Positions 1-41,200 of a stretch of 64,000 nucleotides of DNA are shown here, piece by piece. The stretch comes from Euleptes europaea. Its lineage: Eukaryota; Chordata; Lepidosauria; Squamata; Sphaerodactylidae. How positions within the stretch are numbered: position 1 is the stretch's first letter; the number at the start of each line of letters is the position of its first letter. Location of the stretch: positions 38,582,882 to 38,646,881 of the forward strand of contig NC_079323.1 of the NCBI RefSeq assembly GCF_029931775.1, written 5' to 3'. The position numbers and the translations under genes are program-made. Below the pieces are notes generated by a model, which was not told the origin of the DNA, ran no database searches, and saw only the letters and a program-made list of their open reading frames with translations.

Positions 1-160
1 TCCAAATTAACTGCAGCCCTCTACCATTTTTCAGTACTGATCAAGACCCGCTTTCCCACTCGTCTTTACTTTGCCCTGCTTTATGGCGCCATCAGAATCA
101 CTAACAACTGCTTGGGTTTGAAGGTAATTCTGTTCTTTATTTTTCTGGTTGAAACTCCAG

Positions 161-30769
<30,609 letters not shown>

Positions 30770-31734
30770 TAAAACTGCACAAAGGTTCATTGACAGGGCA
30801 TAATGCAATAATAGCCTCACATCTGGAAAAGAAAAGCCATATTTAGTCACATTTGACAAAGTCACATAAAATAACAAGAACACACAGGTCATTTCCCTTT
30901 ATTTTCCAAAATAAGTCATATTTTGCATATGGGAGCAGTAATTCTTAAGTTTGTTAATCACTGTTCTAGCAGAAGAAAAGGAAAGATGCTTAAAACACAG
31001 AAGTGCTTCCAAGTGGATAATCAGAACACCATATGCCTGGCACACAGATTGTATGGTAATTTCTTACAAATTCTATCATGCAGGATTTACTGATAAAAGT
31101 AAACTTTATAGTTAAAATATTGATCCAATGTGCCACTAAGAAATGGAAGGGAAAGGTGGCAATGCTTGTTTTGCTGTACAATTATGAAGTTATTTATAAT
31201 TGTTGCTGTACAATTATAAAGTTATTTTCCTTACAGATGTAGTGTAACAAATTTTAAAACCAGAGTGCATGAAGCTTTTATCTTGGTTCATTACAGATCC
31301 AAAGATTCACAATGTATAATGAGATTTAGATTTATGCAATGGCAATGTATAAAACTGTTCATAAATGTTAATGAGTATTGAAAACTGTTCTTTTGAAAAT
31401 TCTGGACAGATACTACAGGTATGAAGCTAGCTTCAAATGCAAACACAAAAAATTAGTAACTTTCTAATTTTAGGGAGTTTAGAGAACACTGTTAAATGAA
31501 CAGCCACATACACGGGTCTTCTTTTCGTTTCACATCCTTAATTTCTATAGATTTCCAAGCTGTTACTTAACATTTTCCACCCACAACAAATTCTTTAATA
31601 TTTAAAGAACATCTTATCTTTTTCAATTGCATTAAGTCAAAATTGGTAGACCTGCAGTCAAAAAGCCGCAGTTGTATTTTAAGTCTTGGCAATTTCGCCA
31701 TCTCCAAATGCTGATGTTTCCACAAAATACAAGA

Positions 31735-31887
31735 TTGGCAACCTGAAAGGACGAAAGTCCTTTGGAGGCCAGGAAGGGGCTGCGCCAGCATAAGTAGCAC
31801 AGCTGCTGGCGCCCGTGCCACTTACACCGTCCAGGTTAGCACAGTTGCTGGCAGCCAGGCAGCCGCCGAAGGCTCAGGAATGGGCTG
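31735..31887. repeat. Family-A repeat, short copy in the PHLDB2 3' UTR
   Basis: Starts ttggcaacctgaaagg and ends ggctcaggaatgggctg. Much of the interior is missing. It contains two cagcataagtagcac/ccacttac-type opposed blocks. Confidence 0.55.
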
Positions 31888-32177
31888 TGGGTGTAATAGG
31901 CAAAGCTTGAGTTATCATATAATTTGTAGTTGTGGTAGAAGAATAATTCCCTATAATCCATTAAGAATATTCACAAAATCAAGCTTTCCACACAAGAGCC
32001 ATGAGAGATTTTAGGTACTCTTGCATACTCTTCCAGGGACAGCTAACATAAAACTGTAAATTGGGATGATTTCTGTCGGTGCAGGGATGGACTCGTCATC
32101 AATCATAGCCCTTAAATCTACTAAGGATTATCCAGAAGGGTAGCAGCATTTCTCTCTTTGAACTAACCATTTTATCC

Positions 32178-32372
32178 TATCTTTCCTCCAAGGCAACATG
32201 CATGGTTCTCCCACCTTGCATATTGTCTCCACAGCAACCTTGCGTTGTAGGTGAGGCTGAGTGTGTGTGACTGGTCACCCAGCAAGCTTCCATGGCAGGG
32301 TGAGGATTCGAACCTGGGTCTCCCCAGTCCTAATCCAACACTAACCATTACAGCACACTGACTTTTTAGACC
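32178..32372 (-). repeat. Sauria-type tRNA-SINE (type F)
   Basis: On the minus strand: gtgctgtaatggttagtgtt as head, ggttcgaatcctcaccctgc with a B box, then tgctgggtgaccagtcacac and cctcacctacaacgcaaggt. The same family lies at 35271 and 40696. Confidence 0.75.
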
Positions 32373-33303
32373 CTTCACCCTCCCATGGCCAGTGGTTGCA
32401 GTTGCATGAATCTCTGAATGTTAGATACATAAACTTGTTCTGTGTTATAAACTAAATAGCTGCTGCTGGCTCCCAGACTTTGTTATTTTTCACTCCTCAT
32501 TCCATCCCCAGGGCTGCTATCAAACATTAGTTATGTCTGTTACTATATGTGCATTTATATCATATACATCTTCAATCAAAAGAAATGCCTTTTCCATAAA
32601 TGTACACAAACAAGCTTTCTGCTGGAAAAAAAATGAATAAATGTATTAAACAAAGAGTTCAATACTTTTCCCCGAAATCAATTATGGTGCATAAAACATA
32701 ATAGTACTGAATTTATGTGGCCAATGGTTGACTTTGACCTGGGTGATCAGTTATAGTTTGGTGGGCCAGAAACAGTCTTCTAGCATGAGCCCAAGACAAT
32801 CTGAACTCTGTAATTTTCATGTAGTCAAGGGACTACCATACCTGTCTTGTAGATATCTTTTCTATTTTAAAAAATATATTTTTAGTCTTGAGAGGATTGG
32901 TTAAATTTTGAACTTCAAGTCTGTGTTTGATGTTCTCTTTTAGCAATTTGACTTTGTGCCATGTTTTCAGTGCAATAAAATAAAATTGTTACTTGTTTAA
33001 GATTATAAATAATAAAACACACTTGCAGAAATCGTTGCCATTTTAAAATATATCCTGCAGAAACAGATGAATTCTGTATGATATGGTATACCCAAGTAAT
33101 GTGATTACAGTAGTTCAAATGCCACAAAGCGAAACACATTTACTTGAAGGTAAATAACACTGAAATTTACATCCAAGTCAACAGTTCTTAGAATCACTGT
33201 TTAAGGCAATATTCCATTCGAGGAATGTAGTATAAATTATATACCCCAGGCAGAAAGTAATTGTGAATAATTACACAAGGAAGGAACTGTTACCACAAAC
33301 AGT

Positions 33304-33727
33304 GCAATCCTGAAGTGGGGGGCCGAAGGGGGTTTGGATACAGCGTGACCCCTGCTCCGGCTAAATGGGCATTTACGCCAGCGCAGGGCCTCTTACACCA
33401 GTGCTGGAGAGCCATGCGGCAGTGCCACACATGGGCACCACAGCAGCCTCGGCGGCAGTGTATATCCAAAACTGGGGCTCGCATCAGCACTAAAGGTGGT
33501 TTCCCGGGGGCGGAGCTGACTTTAGTCAGCTCCCTAAGCCCTTTCACCCTGGGAACGCCCGCTTTTTCTGGCATTGAGTTATGCCAGTAAAAATGCATAA
33601 AGCAGTTTCACGGGGCTTGGGGGATTTTCCCGATCAGTTTGCTCATCGCAGTGCAGCAAACCTATCAGGAGGTGGACCAGCTACACTGTCCCCAGGCGCA
33701 CCTCTAGTACCCCCTCTTAGGATTGCT
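33304..33727. repeat. Family-A repeat, copy 7
   Basis: Begins gcaatcctgaagtgggg and ends ccctcttaggattgc, with ..gccctttcaccctgggaacgcc-like interior shared with copy 3. Inverted GCAATCCT ends are clear here. Confidence 0.68.
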
Positions 33728-33912
33728 CTGAAAGCCTACCTTGTATTCTTAAATGGAGATCTGATTAACAATATTTGCAGCGTTTAAAGGTAAATTCCAG
33801 AAACAAATGGCATTGGTTTATAAAATTTCTATCATGTATTGTGACTTTCCTTCTCTATATAATTTTACAAGTTTTCTAATTTTTTGTATCTTGCATGTTG
33901 TAATAATGTTTA

Positions 33913-33918
33913 AATAAA
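33913..33918 (+). terminator. Candidate PHLDB2 poly(A) signal AATAAA
   Basis: AATAAA within gtttaaataaatgttc, followed within about 40 bases by TG-rich cagtgtgtttg. It is the last strong signal before the repeat-rich intergenic DNA; earlier AATAAA hexamers are alternatives. Confidence 0.4.
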
Positions 33919-34190
33919 TGTTCAAAAATATCCTTATTTTCAAACAGTGTGTTTGATTTCTCATTTAGTTTTTATTAGTGCTCATGTGGTCCACTGTTGT
34001 TGGTATACATTCACAACACTACTCAGGTCTGAAATTGTTCTTAGGATTACACTCTTAGGTTAGGAGAATGTCTGTAAGCAAGCAAATGCCAACAAATTCC
34101 CTACTTACTGCATTTATTTCCAGGTTCCCCTCTCCCATCTGTGGGGGGGGGGGGTTCTCTTCAAAAGAGCAGCTGAGCTACAGTTGCCCA

Positions 34191-34358
34191 TATGTGTCTA
34201 TAAGTATAGCTTGGCCCCCAACCTATATGCTGCAAGTGTCCTGGTATATGAGGCTAACTACAATGGACTAACGTTCTATGTGTCTATAAGTATAGCTTGG
34301 CCCCCAACCTATATGCTGCAAGTGTCCTGGTATATGAGGCTAACTACAATGGACTAAC
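34191..34358. repeat. Tandem duplication, 86-bp period
   Basis: Copies start tatgtgtctataagtatagc at 34191 and 34277. I see no mismatch over the 82 bases of the second copy, so it is recent, or assembly-derived. Confidence 0.9.
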
Positions 34359-34502
34359 ATTGAGCTTATTAGGGAGGATCAAATGGAACAGAAAGACCGT
34401 TCACCCTCCCTAGCCTGCATCATCTGCCACCAGTTGAAACCCAGGCTTCCCTGAATAATCACCTTTCCCCCTGCATACAGAGACATCTGCATGACAGAGG
34501 GG

Positions 34503-34770
34503 GTTACCACACTTTGTATTCCCAGCAATGTATTAAGAGTTTGAAAATGTTGTAAAAAACATCGCTTTAAAAGGGTTTTTGGATACCACGGTTTATAAAT
34601 GGCTGGAAGACGTCTTCACAGCTAAAGGGGCCAAACAAAGTGCGAACAGTATTTTTTATAACGTTTTCAAACTCTTAATACATCGCTGGGTAGACATAGA
34701 AAGCGTGGACAGTATTTTTTATAACATTTTCAAACTCTTAATACATTGCTGGGAATACAAGGGCGGTAAC
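34503..34770. mobile_element. MITE-like element with about 55-bp inverted ends
   Basis: Left end GTTACCACACTTTGTATTCC and right end reverse complement GTTACCGCCCTTGTATTCCC, both running into CAGCAATGTATTAAGAGTTT and GAAAATGTT. The right arm is also duplicated directly (34645-34690 and 34709-34755), so three copies of the arm exist. No coding capacity and no clear TSD. Confidence 0.7.
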
Positions 34771-35270
34771 AGCTAGAGTCAAGTGTGTTGTAAATAAGGT
34801 ATACATTTCCTAAGGAAGTAGCATAACTGTGAAAATGGTTTCAAGGAATAAAGTTCAGGGACATTTGCTATTATAAAAGATCCAATTTTTAATGAAGCAA
34901 TGTCAGCTTTGGTTGTTGTGTGCTTACTGTCAGAAACCATAAGTTTCTTTTAGATTCCCCCCCCCTCTCCTTTTTCTAAACACAGTATGTTAGTTACGAG
35001 CAGTAGATGGTTGGCCTGCCATTTCCACAAAAATGCAAAACATTAAGACTCTTAGGGATATTTGCACAAATAAATTGCACTGTGTTCAGTCGGTCTTATT
35101 CCCAGGAAAGTGTGCATAAGAATCCCCCCCATTACCCAAAAAGCAACCTGGCCTTTTGAGCAGCATATAAAATAGCTTGATATTTATTAAAACATTTATA
35201 CCATTTCTTTCCTTTTTGGCTCAAGGCCATCTACAAGCACAAATTTAAAGCTAACTAAAGTACACTAACA

Positions 35271-35530
35271 GCCAGTGTGGTGCAGTGGTTAGAGTTGGAC
35301 TAGGATCTGGGAAACCCAGGTTCGAATCCCCACTCTGCCATGGAAACCTGCTGGGTGACCTTGGTACAGTCACACACTCAGCCTTAACCTTGGCAAGTAT
35401 TTGGATGGGAGACCTCCAAGGAATACCAGGGCCATGATGCACAGGCAGGCAATGACAAACTACCTCTGAAGGTCTTTTGCCTTGAAAACCCTACAGGGTC
35501 GCCATAAATCAGCCATGATTTGACAGCAAC
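35271..35530 (+). repeat. Composite SINE: tRNA-type head joined to 5S-SINE body
   Basis: Bases 35271-35392 are a Sauria-type tRNA head (gtgcagtggttagagttgg, B box ggttcgaatcc). From about 35393 the sequence becomes the 5S-SINE second half (ggcaagtatttggatgggag, ..gtcgccataaatcagccatg..) and ends in a C run and A run. Confidence 0.75.
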
Positions 35531-35935
35531 CCCCCCCCCCAAAAAAAGTACATTAAAACTCCAAATAATCCCCTCCTCAAAATGCCTGCAGCATACACCT
35601 ATGGGGTGAAAATGCCTTGAAGCTCCTCCTAAAAACATCTAGAGATGGTGTCTTCAACAAGCGATATATTATGGTGTCAATCTAAAACACTGTTGTAACA
35701 TTGGCCAGTTTCTTCTCCACACCAAATGCAAGCAAGAAGCCTTCGCAACACTTTGGAAAAGCTAAATCGATAACACATGCAAAAAATAATAATAATAATC
35801 CGCACTGATTTCAAACGAGGAAGAATTCGTGCCTTAGCTTCAAGAGATTTATTTGTGAGACGGATGGATGGTGACACTCTAATAGAAACAACAAAGTTCT
35901 CACAGTCTCTAATGAGCCATTGCCTATCATGCCCC

Positions 35936-36554
35936 CGTGTGTGTGTGTGTGTTAAGTGCCGTCAAGTCGCTTCCGACTCATGGCGACCCTATGAATGAAA
36001 GTCCTCCAAAATGTCCTATCTTTGACAGCCCTGCTCAGATCCTGCAAATTGAAGGCCGTGGCTTCCTTTATTGAGTCAATCCATCTCTTGTTGGGTCTTC
36101 CTCTTTTCCTGCTGCTTTCAACTTTTCCTAGCATGACTGTTTTTTACAGTGACTCTTGTCGTCTCATGACGTGACCAAAATACGACAGCCTCAGTTTAGT
36201 CATTTTAGCTTCTAGGGTCAGTTCAGGCTTGATTTGATCTATAATCCAATATATATTTTTTTTTTGGCAGTCTATGGAATCTGTAACACTCCTCTAACAC
36301 CACATTTCAAAGGAATCTATTTTCTTCCTATCAGCTTTCTTCACTGTCCAGCTTTCACACCCCTACATAGTAATAGGGAATACGATGGCATGAATTAATC
36401 TAGTCTTGGTGGCCAGTGACACATCCTTACACTTCAAAATCTTTTCTAGCTCCTTCATGGCTGCCCTTCCCAGTCTCAATCTCCTTCTGATTTCAATCTC
36501 CTTCATGCCCCCTACCGATAGTCAAACATTAGTAGGAAACCCTGTATTCAGGCA
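35936..36554 (-). repeat. Bov-B/RTE LINE 3' end, fragment 1
   Basis: The minus strand encodes MLGKVESSRKRGRPNKRWID and the C-terminal FWRTFIHRVAMSRKRLDGT, the known end of the Bov-B (RTE) ORF. It then has the 3' tail cgccatgagtcggaagcgac, ttgacggcac and (CA)n. 36240-36540 still carries RT-domain sequence. 5'-truncated. Confidence 0.82.
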
Positions 36555-36566
36555 ACTGTCTAGTAA

Positions 36567-36828
36567 ATTCACAGTGGGTAGCCGTGTTACTCTGTCTGCA
36601 GTAGTAGAAAAGAGCAGGAGTCCAGTAGCACCTTAAAGACTAACAAAAATATTTTCTGGTAGGGTATGAGCTTTCGTGAGCCACAGCTCACTTCTTCAGA
36701 TACTTCTTCAGGTAAAGGGATCTTCAGGTATCTGAAAAAGTGAGCTGATGCTCACGAAAGCTCATACCCTACCAGAAAATATTTTTGTTAGTCTTTAAGG
36801 TGCTACTGGACTCTTGCCCTTTTCTACT
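36567..36828. repeat. Inverted dimer of a dispersed repeat (type G), 13-bp TSD
   Basis: Arms 36603-36703 and 36728-36828 are near-perfect reverse complements (agtagaaaagagcaggagtc .. ; gtccagtagcaccttaaaga .. in each). The 13-base sequence ACTGTCTAGTAAA occurs at 36555-36567 and 36826-36838. A single-arm copy is at 63775 and a truncated one at 38145. I recognise the unit as widespread in reptiles but not its class. Confidence 0.8.
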
Positions 36829-37111
36829 GTCTAGTAAAGTTTGTATGTCTGTGTATACACACATGTACACAAAGACACACAAATTTTTACTAGACTGGCA
36901 GTCGCCTGTGTGTGTTTGAATACACAGATTATGCATATATATATATATATTTTTAAACGCCATAGAGATAGGATAAAAGGCTAAACGGACACGCCTTCAC
37001 AGCGACTTCCGGATCAAAATCCAACGCGAATCCTCTCTAATGGGCACTGAAATGTAGGCCAGGGTAGAGAGGCGTTGCTCCAAGCACTGGTATCTCTGAG
37101 CTGGAAATACA

Positions 37112-37458
37112 TGTGTGTGTGTGTGTGTGTGTGTGTAAGTGCCGTCAAGTCGCTTCCGACTCATGGCGACCCTATGAATGAAAGTCCTCCAAAATGTCCT
37201 GTCTTGGACAGCCTTGCTCAGATCTTGCCAATTGAAAGCTGTGGCTTCCTTTATTGAGTCCATCCATCTCTTGTTGGGTCTTCCTCTTTTCCTGCTGCCC
37301 TCCACTTTTCCTAGCATTATTGTCTTTTCCAGTGATTCTTGTCGTCTCGTCACGTGACCAAAATACGACAGCCTCAGTTTAGCCATTTTAGCTTCTAGGG
37401 TCAATTCAGGCTTGACTTGATCCATAACCCACCGATTTGTTTTGTTGGCCGTCCACGG
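37112..37458 (-). repeat. Bov-B/RTE LINE 3' end, fragment 2
   Basis: The minus strand reads LTLEAKMAKLRLSYFGHVTR then RQESLEKTIMLGKVEGSRKR and the FWRTFIHRVAMSRKRLDGT end, followed by the (CA)13-like tail at 37111-37136. A younger, less damaged copy than fragment 1. Its truncated 5' side lies less than 200 bases from the ABHD10 promoter sites. Confidence 0.85.
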
Positions 37459-37651
37459 AACCCGGAAATACATATTGCCCCTCCTTATGCTCACGCAGCC
37501 CTGGCGGTTTAACGTTCCATCGGAAACTCAGGCTGGCGCGCGGTGCTGCCGACTTCCCCCAATTCCACGAGCCGTTCGACCGAGCTGCGCAACCGCCAAG
37601 ATTTGAAAAAAAAAAGGGGGGGGATCTCTAGGATCCCCGCGGAGCGCTTTG

Positions 37652-37661
37652 GCGCATGCGC
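37652..37661. promoter_or_regulatory. NRF1 binding site
   Basis: GCGCATGCGC, a perfect match to the core of the NRF1 consensus. NRF1 drives many nuclear genes for mitochondrial proteins, which fits ABHD10. Confidence 0.75.
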
Positions 37662-37693
37662 GCGCCCTGGCCGCGGCGTCGGACCTTCGTAGG

Positions 37694-37703
37694 ACGCATG
37701 CGC
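37694..37703. promoter_or_regulatory. Second NRF1-type site
   Basis: ACGCATGCGC, one base from the palindromic consensus, 42 bases downstream of the first. Paired sites of this kind are common in NRF1 targets. Confidence 0.6.
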
Positions 37704-37776
37704 TCTTCCTCGGCGAACCAACCGAGGGGCCAGGGTGTGGTTGTGGCGCTGAATGCCCCGCCCACCCAGGGCAGAC

Positions 37777-37843
37777 ATGGCGGTGGCGGGAGCGGCGAGG
37801 ATGTTGCGGCGGGGGAAGCTCAGCTGGGGCCCGGCCGTGTTAG
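37777..37843 (+). CDS. ABHD10: ABHD10 exon 1 coding part (presequence)
   Basis: ATG to donor gtaggt at 37844; 67 nt, leaves phase 1. Encodes [22 protein letters not shown]. No similarity is expected here beyond presequence character, so the start is the least certain part of the gene. Confidence 0.85.
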
Positions 37844-38201
37844 GTAGGTGCGGGCGAGGGGAGGCGGCTCAGAAGCGGAGCCCGTGTCGTCCGCCTGGGG
37901 TGGCTTCCAGCTGCCGTAAGAGGCCTCTGCAAGAGACGAGGGTGCCCCTCCCCTGTTTATAACAAGTTGTACTGTTGTCCCGTCCCCCCCCCCCAAAAAA
38001 ATAACAGCATATAAAATTAAAGTGTTTTGATTTTGTGCTGAATAATTCACTACGTTTTATAAAGGCTGGGAATATTTCGTATAAAGTGTACCAGCTGCAG
38101 TTAAATGGGTATATATTTTTTTAATCTGCCTGTTCTGAAGGAGAATTCACAGTGGGTAGCCGTGTTTGTCTGCAGTAGTAGAAAAGAGCAAGAGTCCAGT
38201 A

Positions 38202-38248
<47 letters not shown>

Positions 38249-41200
38249 CATAAACACATAAAACAAGCAAATACAATAATAAAAAGAAAATACAAAAGAA
38301 TATCAATTATATAATCTACTTAATATAATCAAAATTACAAAGTTCATAATATCCTTTTGACCCACCACCCACCAAAAAAGTGACCCATCACCAGGCTTCC
38401 GGAGAAGTGTCTCTAGACAGTTTGAAAATTACATTATTAACAGTAAAGTTAAAAAAAAAGTTAAACTTATTTCTATAACTCATTAACTAATATGTGTGTG
38501 TGTGTGTATGTATGTGGGAACAAAGATTGATTTCCCTGCATGTTTGTTTTTTAGCAAAACTCCATTACACAGTGTAAAACGAGTACATGTGCAATCTTAG
38601 AAAGTGTTACAGCTTCAAGGGCCCAGTATGGTAGAGTTTAGAAAGCAGTCTGTTATTGTTTTTGTGATTAAATTATGAACTAGATTTGGTTTGACGAGAA
38701 ACAATATTCATCTATTTGTATTCTGTGGTAAAGTCACAGGAAATGCAATCATTCATATATGGGTCTCTACCTCACAAGGCTAAGCATGTTTGATCTTATT
38801 TATTTTACTTTATTGTCACTCTGAAACTAAATAAAAAACCTTACACTTTATCCTGTGCTGCTTGAATCTTTGAAGAGAGTACAAACTCGTATTTGTACAT
38901 TCATGTTCTCAGCTAGAGAAGTATTTGTTAAATTAGATGATAAAGTGAGCTGTATAGCAGTAGCTTATAGAATCTGGCACTGATCATGCTTAAATGAAAA
39001 AAGTTATGGCCTAAACCGTCTGATTTCCCCTTTGATCTGGGGATTATTATTATTTTTTAAAAAAAAGCTGTTTTAAAAAAAGTACTGGGTAATATAACTG
39101 GGTACTGGGTAATATAAGGGTCTGATAGTAAAATATAATGTGTTTCAGAATAAACATGCATAGGTAGGCGGGTTAACAAAAGAAAATTCTGCAGATAGTA
39201 ACGTTTGTGGATTTATTTGCAAGCCTGCTTTCCAAAAACATAGGGGTCTGTGAATTTTGGCTTGCCTAAACTTGTCAGACCTTATTTGGGCTCATCCCTT
39301 TCCATGCCCCTTCCTCAGGTTTTCTGGCAATAGCTACTGCAGGGTTCCCCAGTGAGCTGCCTATGGGCACCATGGCACCCAGAATTACTTTCTTAGGTGC
39401 CCGCTGAGCTTTTCAGAAAGTGAGCGGTGTCATTATAAGGCAGGGCTTGATATTGACTACTTTTATTCAAATAAAGGGTTTTCCACTAGAGGAACAGGTA
39501 AGCACCTGCACTTTCTTTAGTCAATGTGCGATCCCATTCCCCTTCTGGCTTTTCTTTTTCCCAGGAGGTGTGAGAAGGAAGGTATTCCTTTCATCTCCAC
39601 CTCCTGGGGAAGCCATTTCGGTGTGATATTCACTGCCGTTTCTCAAAATATCAAATGTGCCCATAGGCTCAAAAAGTTGGGATCTCTGGATCTACTGCAT
39701 TTACTCTTTTTTAATTAATTAATGCATTTTGGAGAATATATAAAATATGTAGGATTAGCTCATGGCTTTCCCCTCCTGGCTCTAGCAGGTCTTTTTAAAC
39801 CCAGGTGAGTTTATTCCCTGGGGCTGTGGGATCCACATGGAGTAATAGTCATGTGGGTTGGGAGGCTACAGTGGGGGTGGGGGAGGGAACAATCTCACAT
39901 CTTCCAGTAAAATCAGAAGGGCTGCAGAAATGGCAAGCATGTGTCCTCTTTTGCAGGTGCATGGGGCTGGGAGCCACAGCTCCTTAGCATGGGAACTTAT
40001 ATGCATGCTTTTAGTGTGTGCACACTGCATATGGGTACAAAATGTAATATTTACTCATAACTATGAAAAATGTAGTAGAAATTCAAACCATGCCTGCTTC
40101 TATAGTCCAGGTGAAAGGACGTGTCTGACATTAAAGCTGCTGTATAGCAATTTTGGGAATTATAATGTACCTTTAAAGGGTTTCTTGGGGCTTCAGCTTT
40201 TTCCTTTGTAGAGTTGCTTGCTTTATTTTGTGGAGTTTCAATTATGCTGGCCATTGTGCAGTGTCTTGAGGCACTTCACTTTGTTGTCTCATCTGTAGTT
40301 TTTGGGCTACTCCACTGAAGCATTTTATGTACATTGGCGTTTCTCACAGTAGAAAATGCCTTTGATTGAGAGAGTAGTGTTTTAATATAATGGCTGGAGT
40401 GCATTTGCTATATTCATATTTGCACTTATACCTAAGTGGTGCAAATTGAGAACCTCTTTTGCAAAATGAAAAAAATAACAGTACTCTCAAGAATGCAGGC
40501 TGCTTTCCTTTAAATAGCATTTTAATTCTGGAATGCTGAGCCCAGAGAAAATTCAGAATAAGGGATTAAGCTCTCTTTAAGATGTTCTGAATGCTACATA
40601 CACTCAAACAAGATCTTGGTAATGTCTTGCAAGCTTTTTGTAAAACAGTTGTTAAAAAAAATTAAATATGCCAAAGTGATAAACGTCAGCAAAATGAGAC
40701 CCAGCAGGGCATAGTTGTTAGAATGTTGGACTGGGATCTGGGCTCCCAGGTTCAAATCCCCCCTCTGCTATGGAAGCTTGCTGGGTGACCTTGGCCAGTC
40801 ACACACTCTCAGCCTAATCTCAGGGTTGTAATGAAGATAAAATGGCATTGTAAGATATTTCCAGTCCCCATTAGAGATACCAGTGGGGTATAAGTTAACT
40901 AAAAAATTTAAAAGTGTAAATCAGTTTCCCCAGAATTTAATTCTGTATAATTTGGAAAAAGGACTAAGCAAATCAGCAAATATGCTGCCATAACCAGAGT
41001 TGCAGAACTTGTCAAATTATAGAACACCACCCAGGGCTAATAAACTCATGTACTATTGTGAAAATGAGGCAAATAGTTGGAATTTTAAACAAGCTAGCTT
41101 TTCCAAAGGATATGTTTTCTGTTTAGGTTGCAGACAGAAAGCAACAGCGAGTTTCCTTAGCCAGCCTGATCGTCCAAAACTAGCTTATCATAAGCTGAAA

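Larger units (their letters stand above)
30770..33930 (+). other. PHLDB2: PHLDB2 3' UTR (extent uncertain)
   Basis: AT-rich non-coding sequence directly after the stop codon. Possible poly(A) signals are AATAAA at about 32636, 32972 and 33913; the last has a TG-rich stretch about 40 bases downstream and is my favourite. Two repeats sit inside: a family-A repeat (31735-31887) and a tRNA-SINE (32178-32372). If the UTR really ends near 33930 it is about 3.2 kb. Nothing in the sequence fixes which signal is used. Confidence 0.45.
33931..37499. other. PHLDB2-ABHD10 intergenic region
   Basis: Repeat-rich and non-coding. In order: tandem duplication (34191), TIR element (34503), composite SINE (35271), Bov-B end (35936), inverted-dimer repeat (36567), (AT)n near 36935, second Bov-B end (37112). 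Bases 35545-35930 hold nothing I recognise. Confidence 0.8.
37500..37900 (+). promoter_or_regulatory. ABHD10: ABHD10 CpG-rich promoter region
   Basis: Sharp rise in CpG and GC compared with all surrounding DNA, ending in exon 1. Contains two NRF1-type palindromes and a GC box (CCCCGCCC at 37756-37763) but no TATA box, as expected of a housekeeping promoter. The start of transcription is not visible from sequence and is presumably between about 37700 and 37776. Confidence 0.8.
37844..41126 (+). other. ABHD10 intron 1
   Basis: Contains a truncated type-G repeat (38145-38214) cut off by (AT)15 at 38216-38245, a (TG)n at about 38492-38508 and a tRNA-SINE at 40696-40905. 38250-40690 has no other element I recognise. 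Confidence 0.7.

Noticed and set aside
85-123. A coding exon before 161 ending at ttgaag|gtaatt
   Set aside because: The donor is plausible but it would sit only about 37 bases before the acceptor at 160, too short for a vertebrate intron, and the upstream frame does not resemble PHLDB2.
35285-35345. tRNA gene (A and B boxes)
   Set aside because: It is the head of a SINE with no paired acceptor stem; the same holds for the tRNA-like heads at 11548, 12826, 26097, 40696, 57849 and 62821.
36997-37494. 165-codon minus-strand frame as a host gene
   Set aside because: It is the C-terminus of a Bov-B LINE ORF followed by the LINE's CA-repeat tail.
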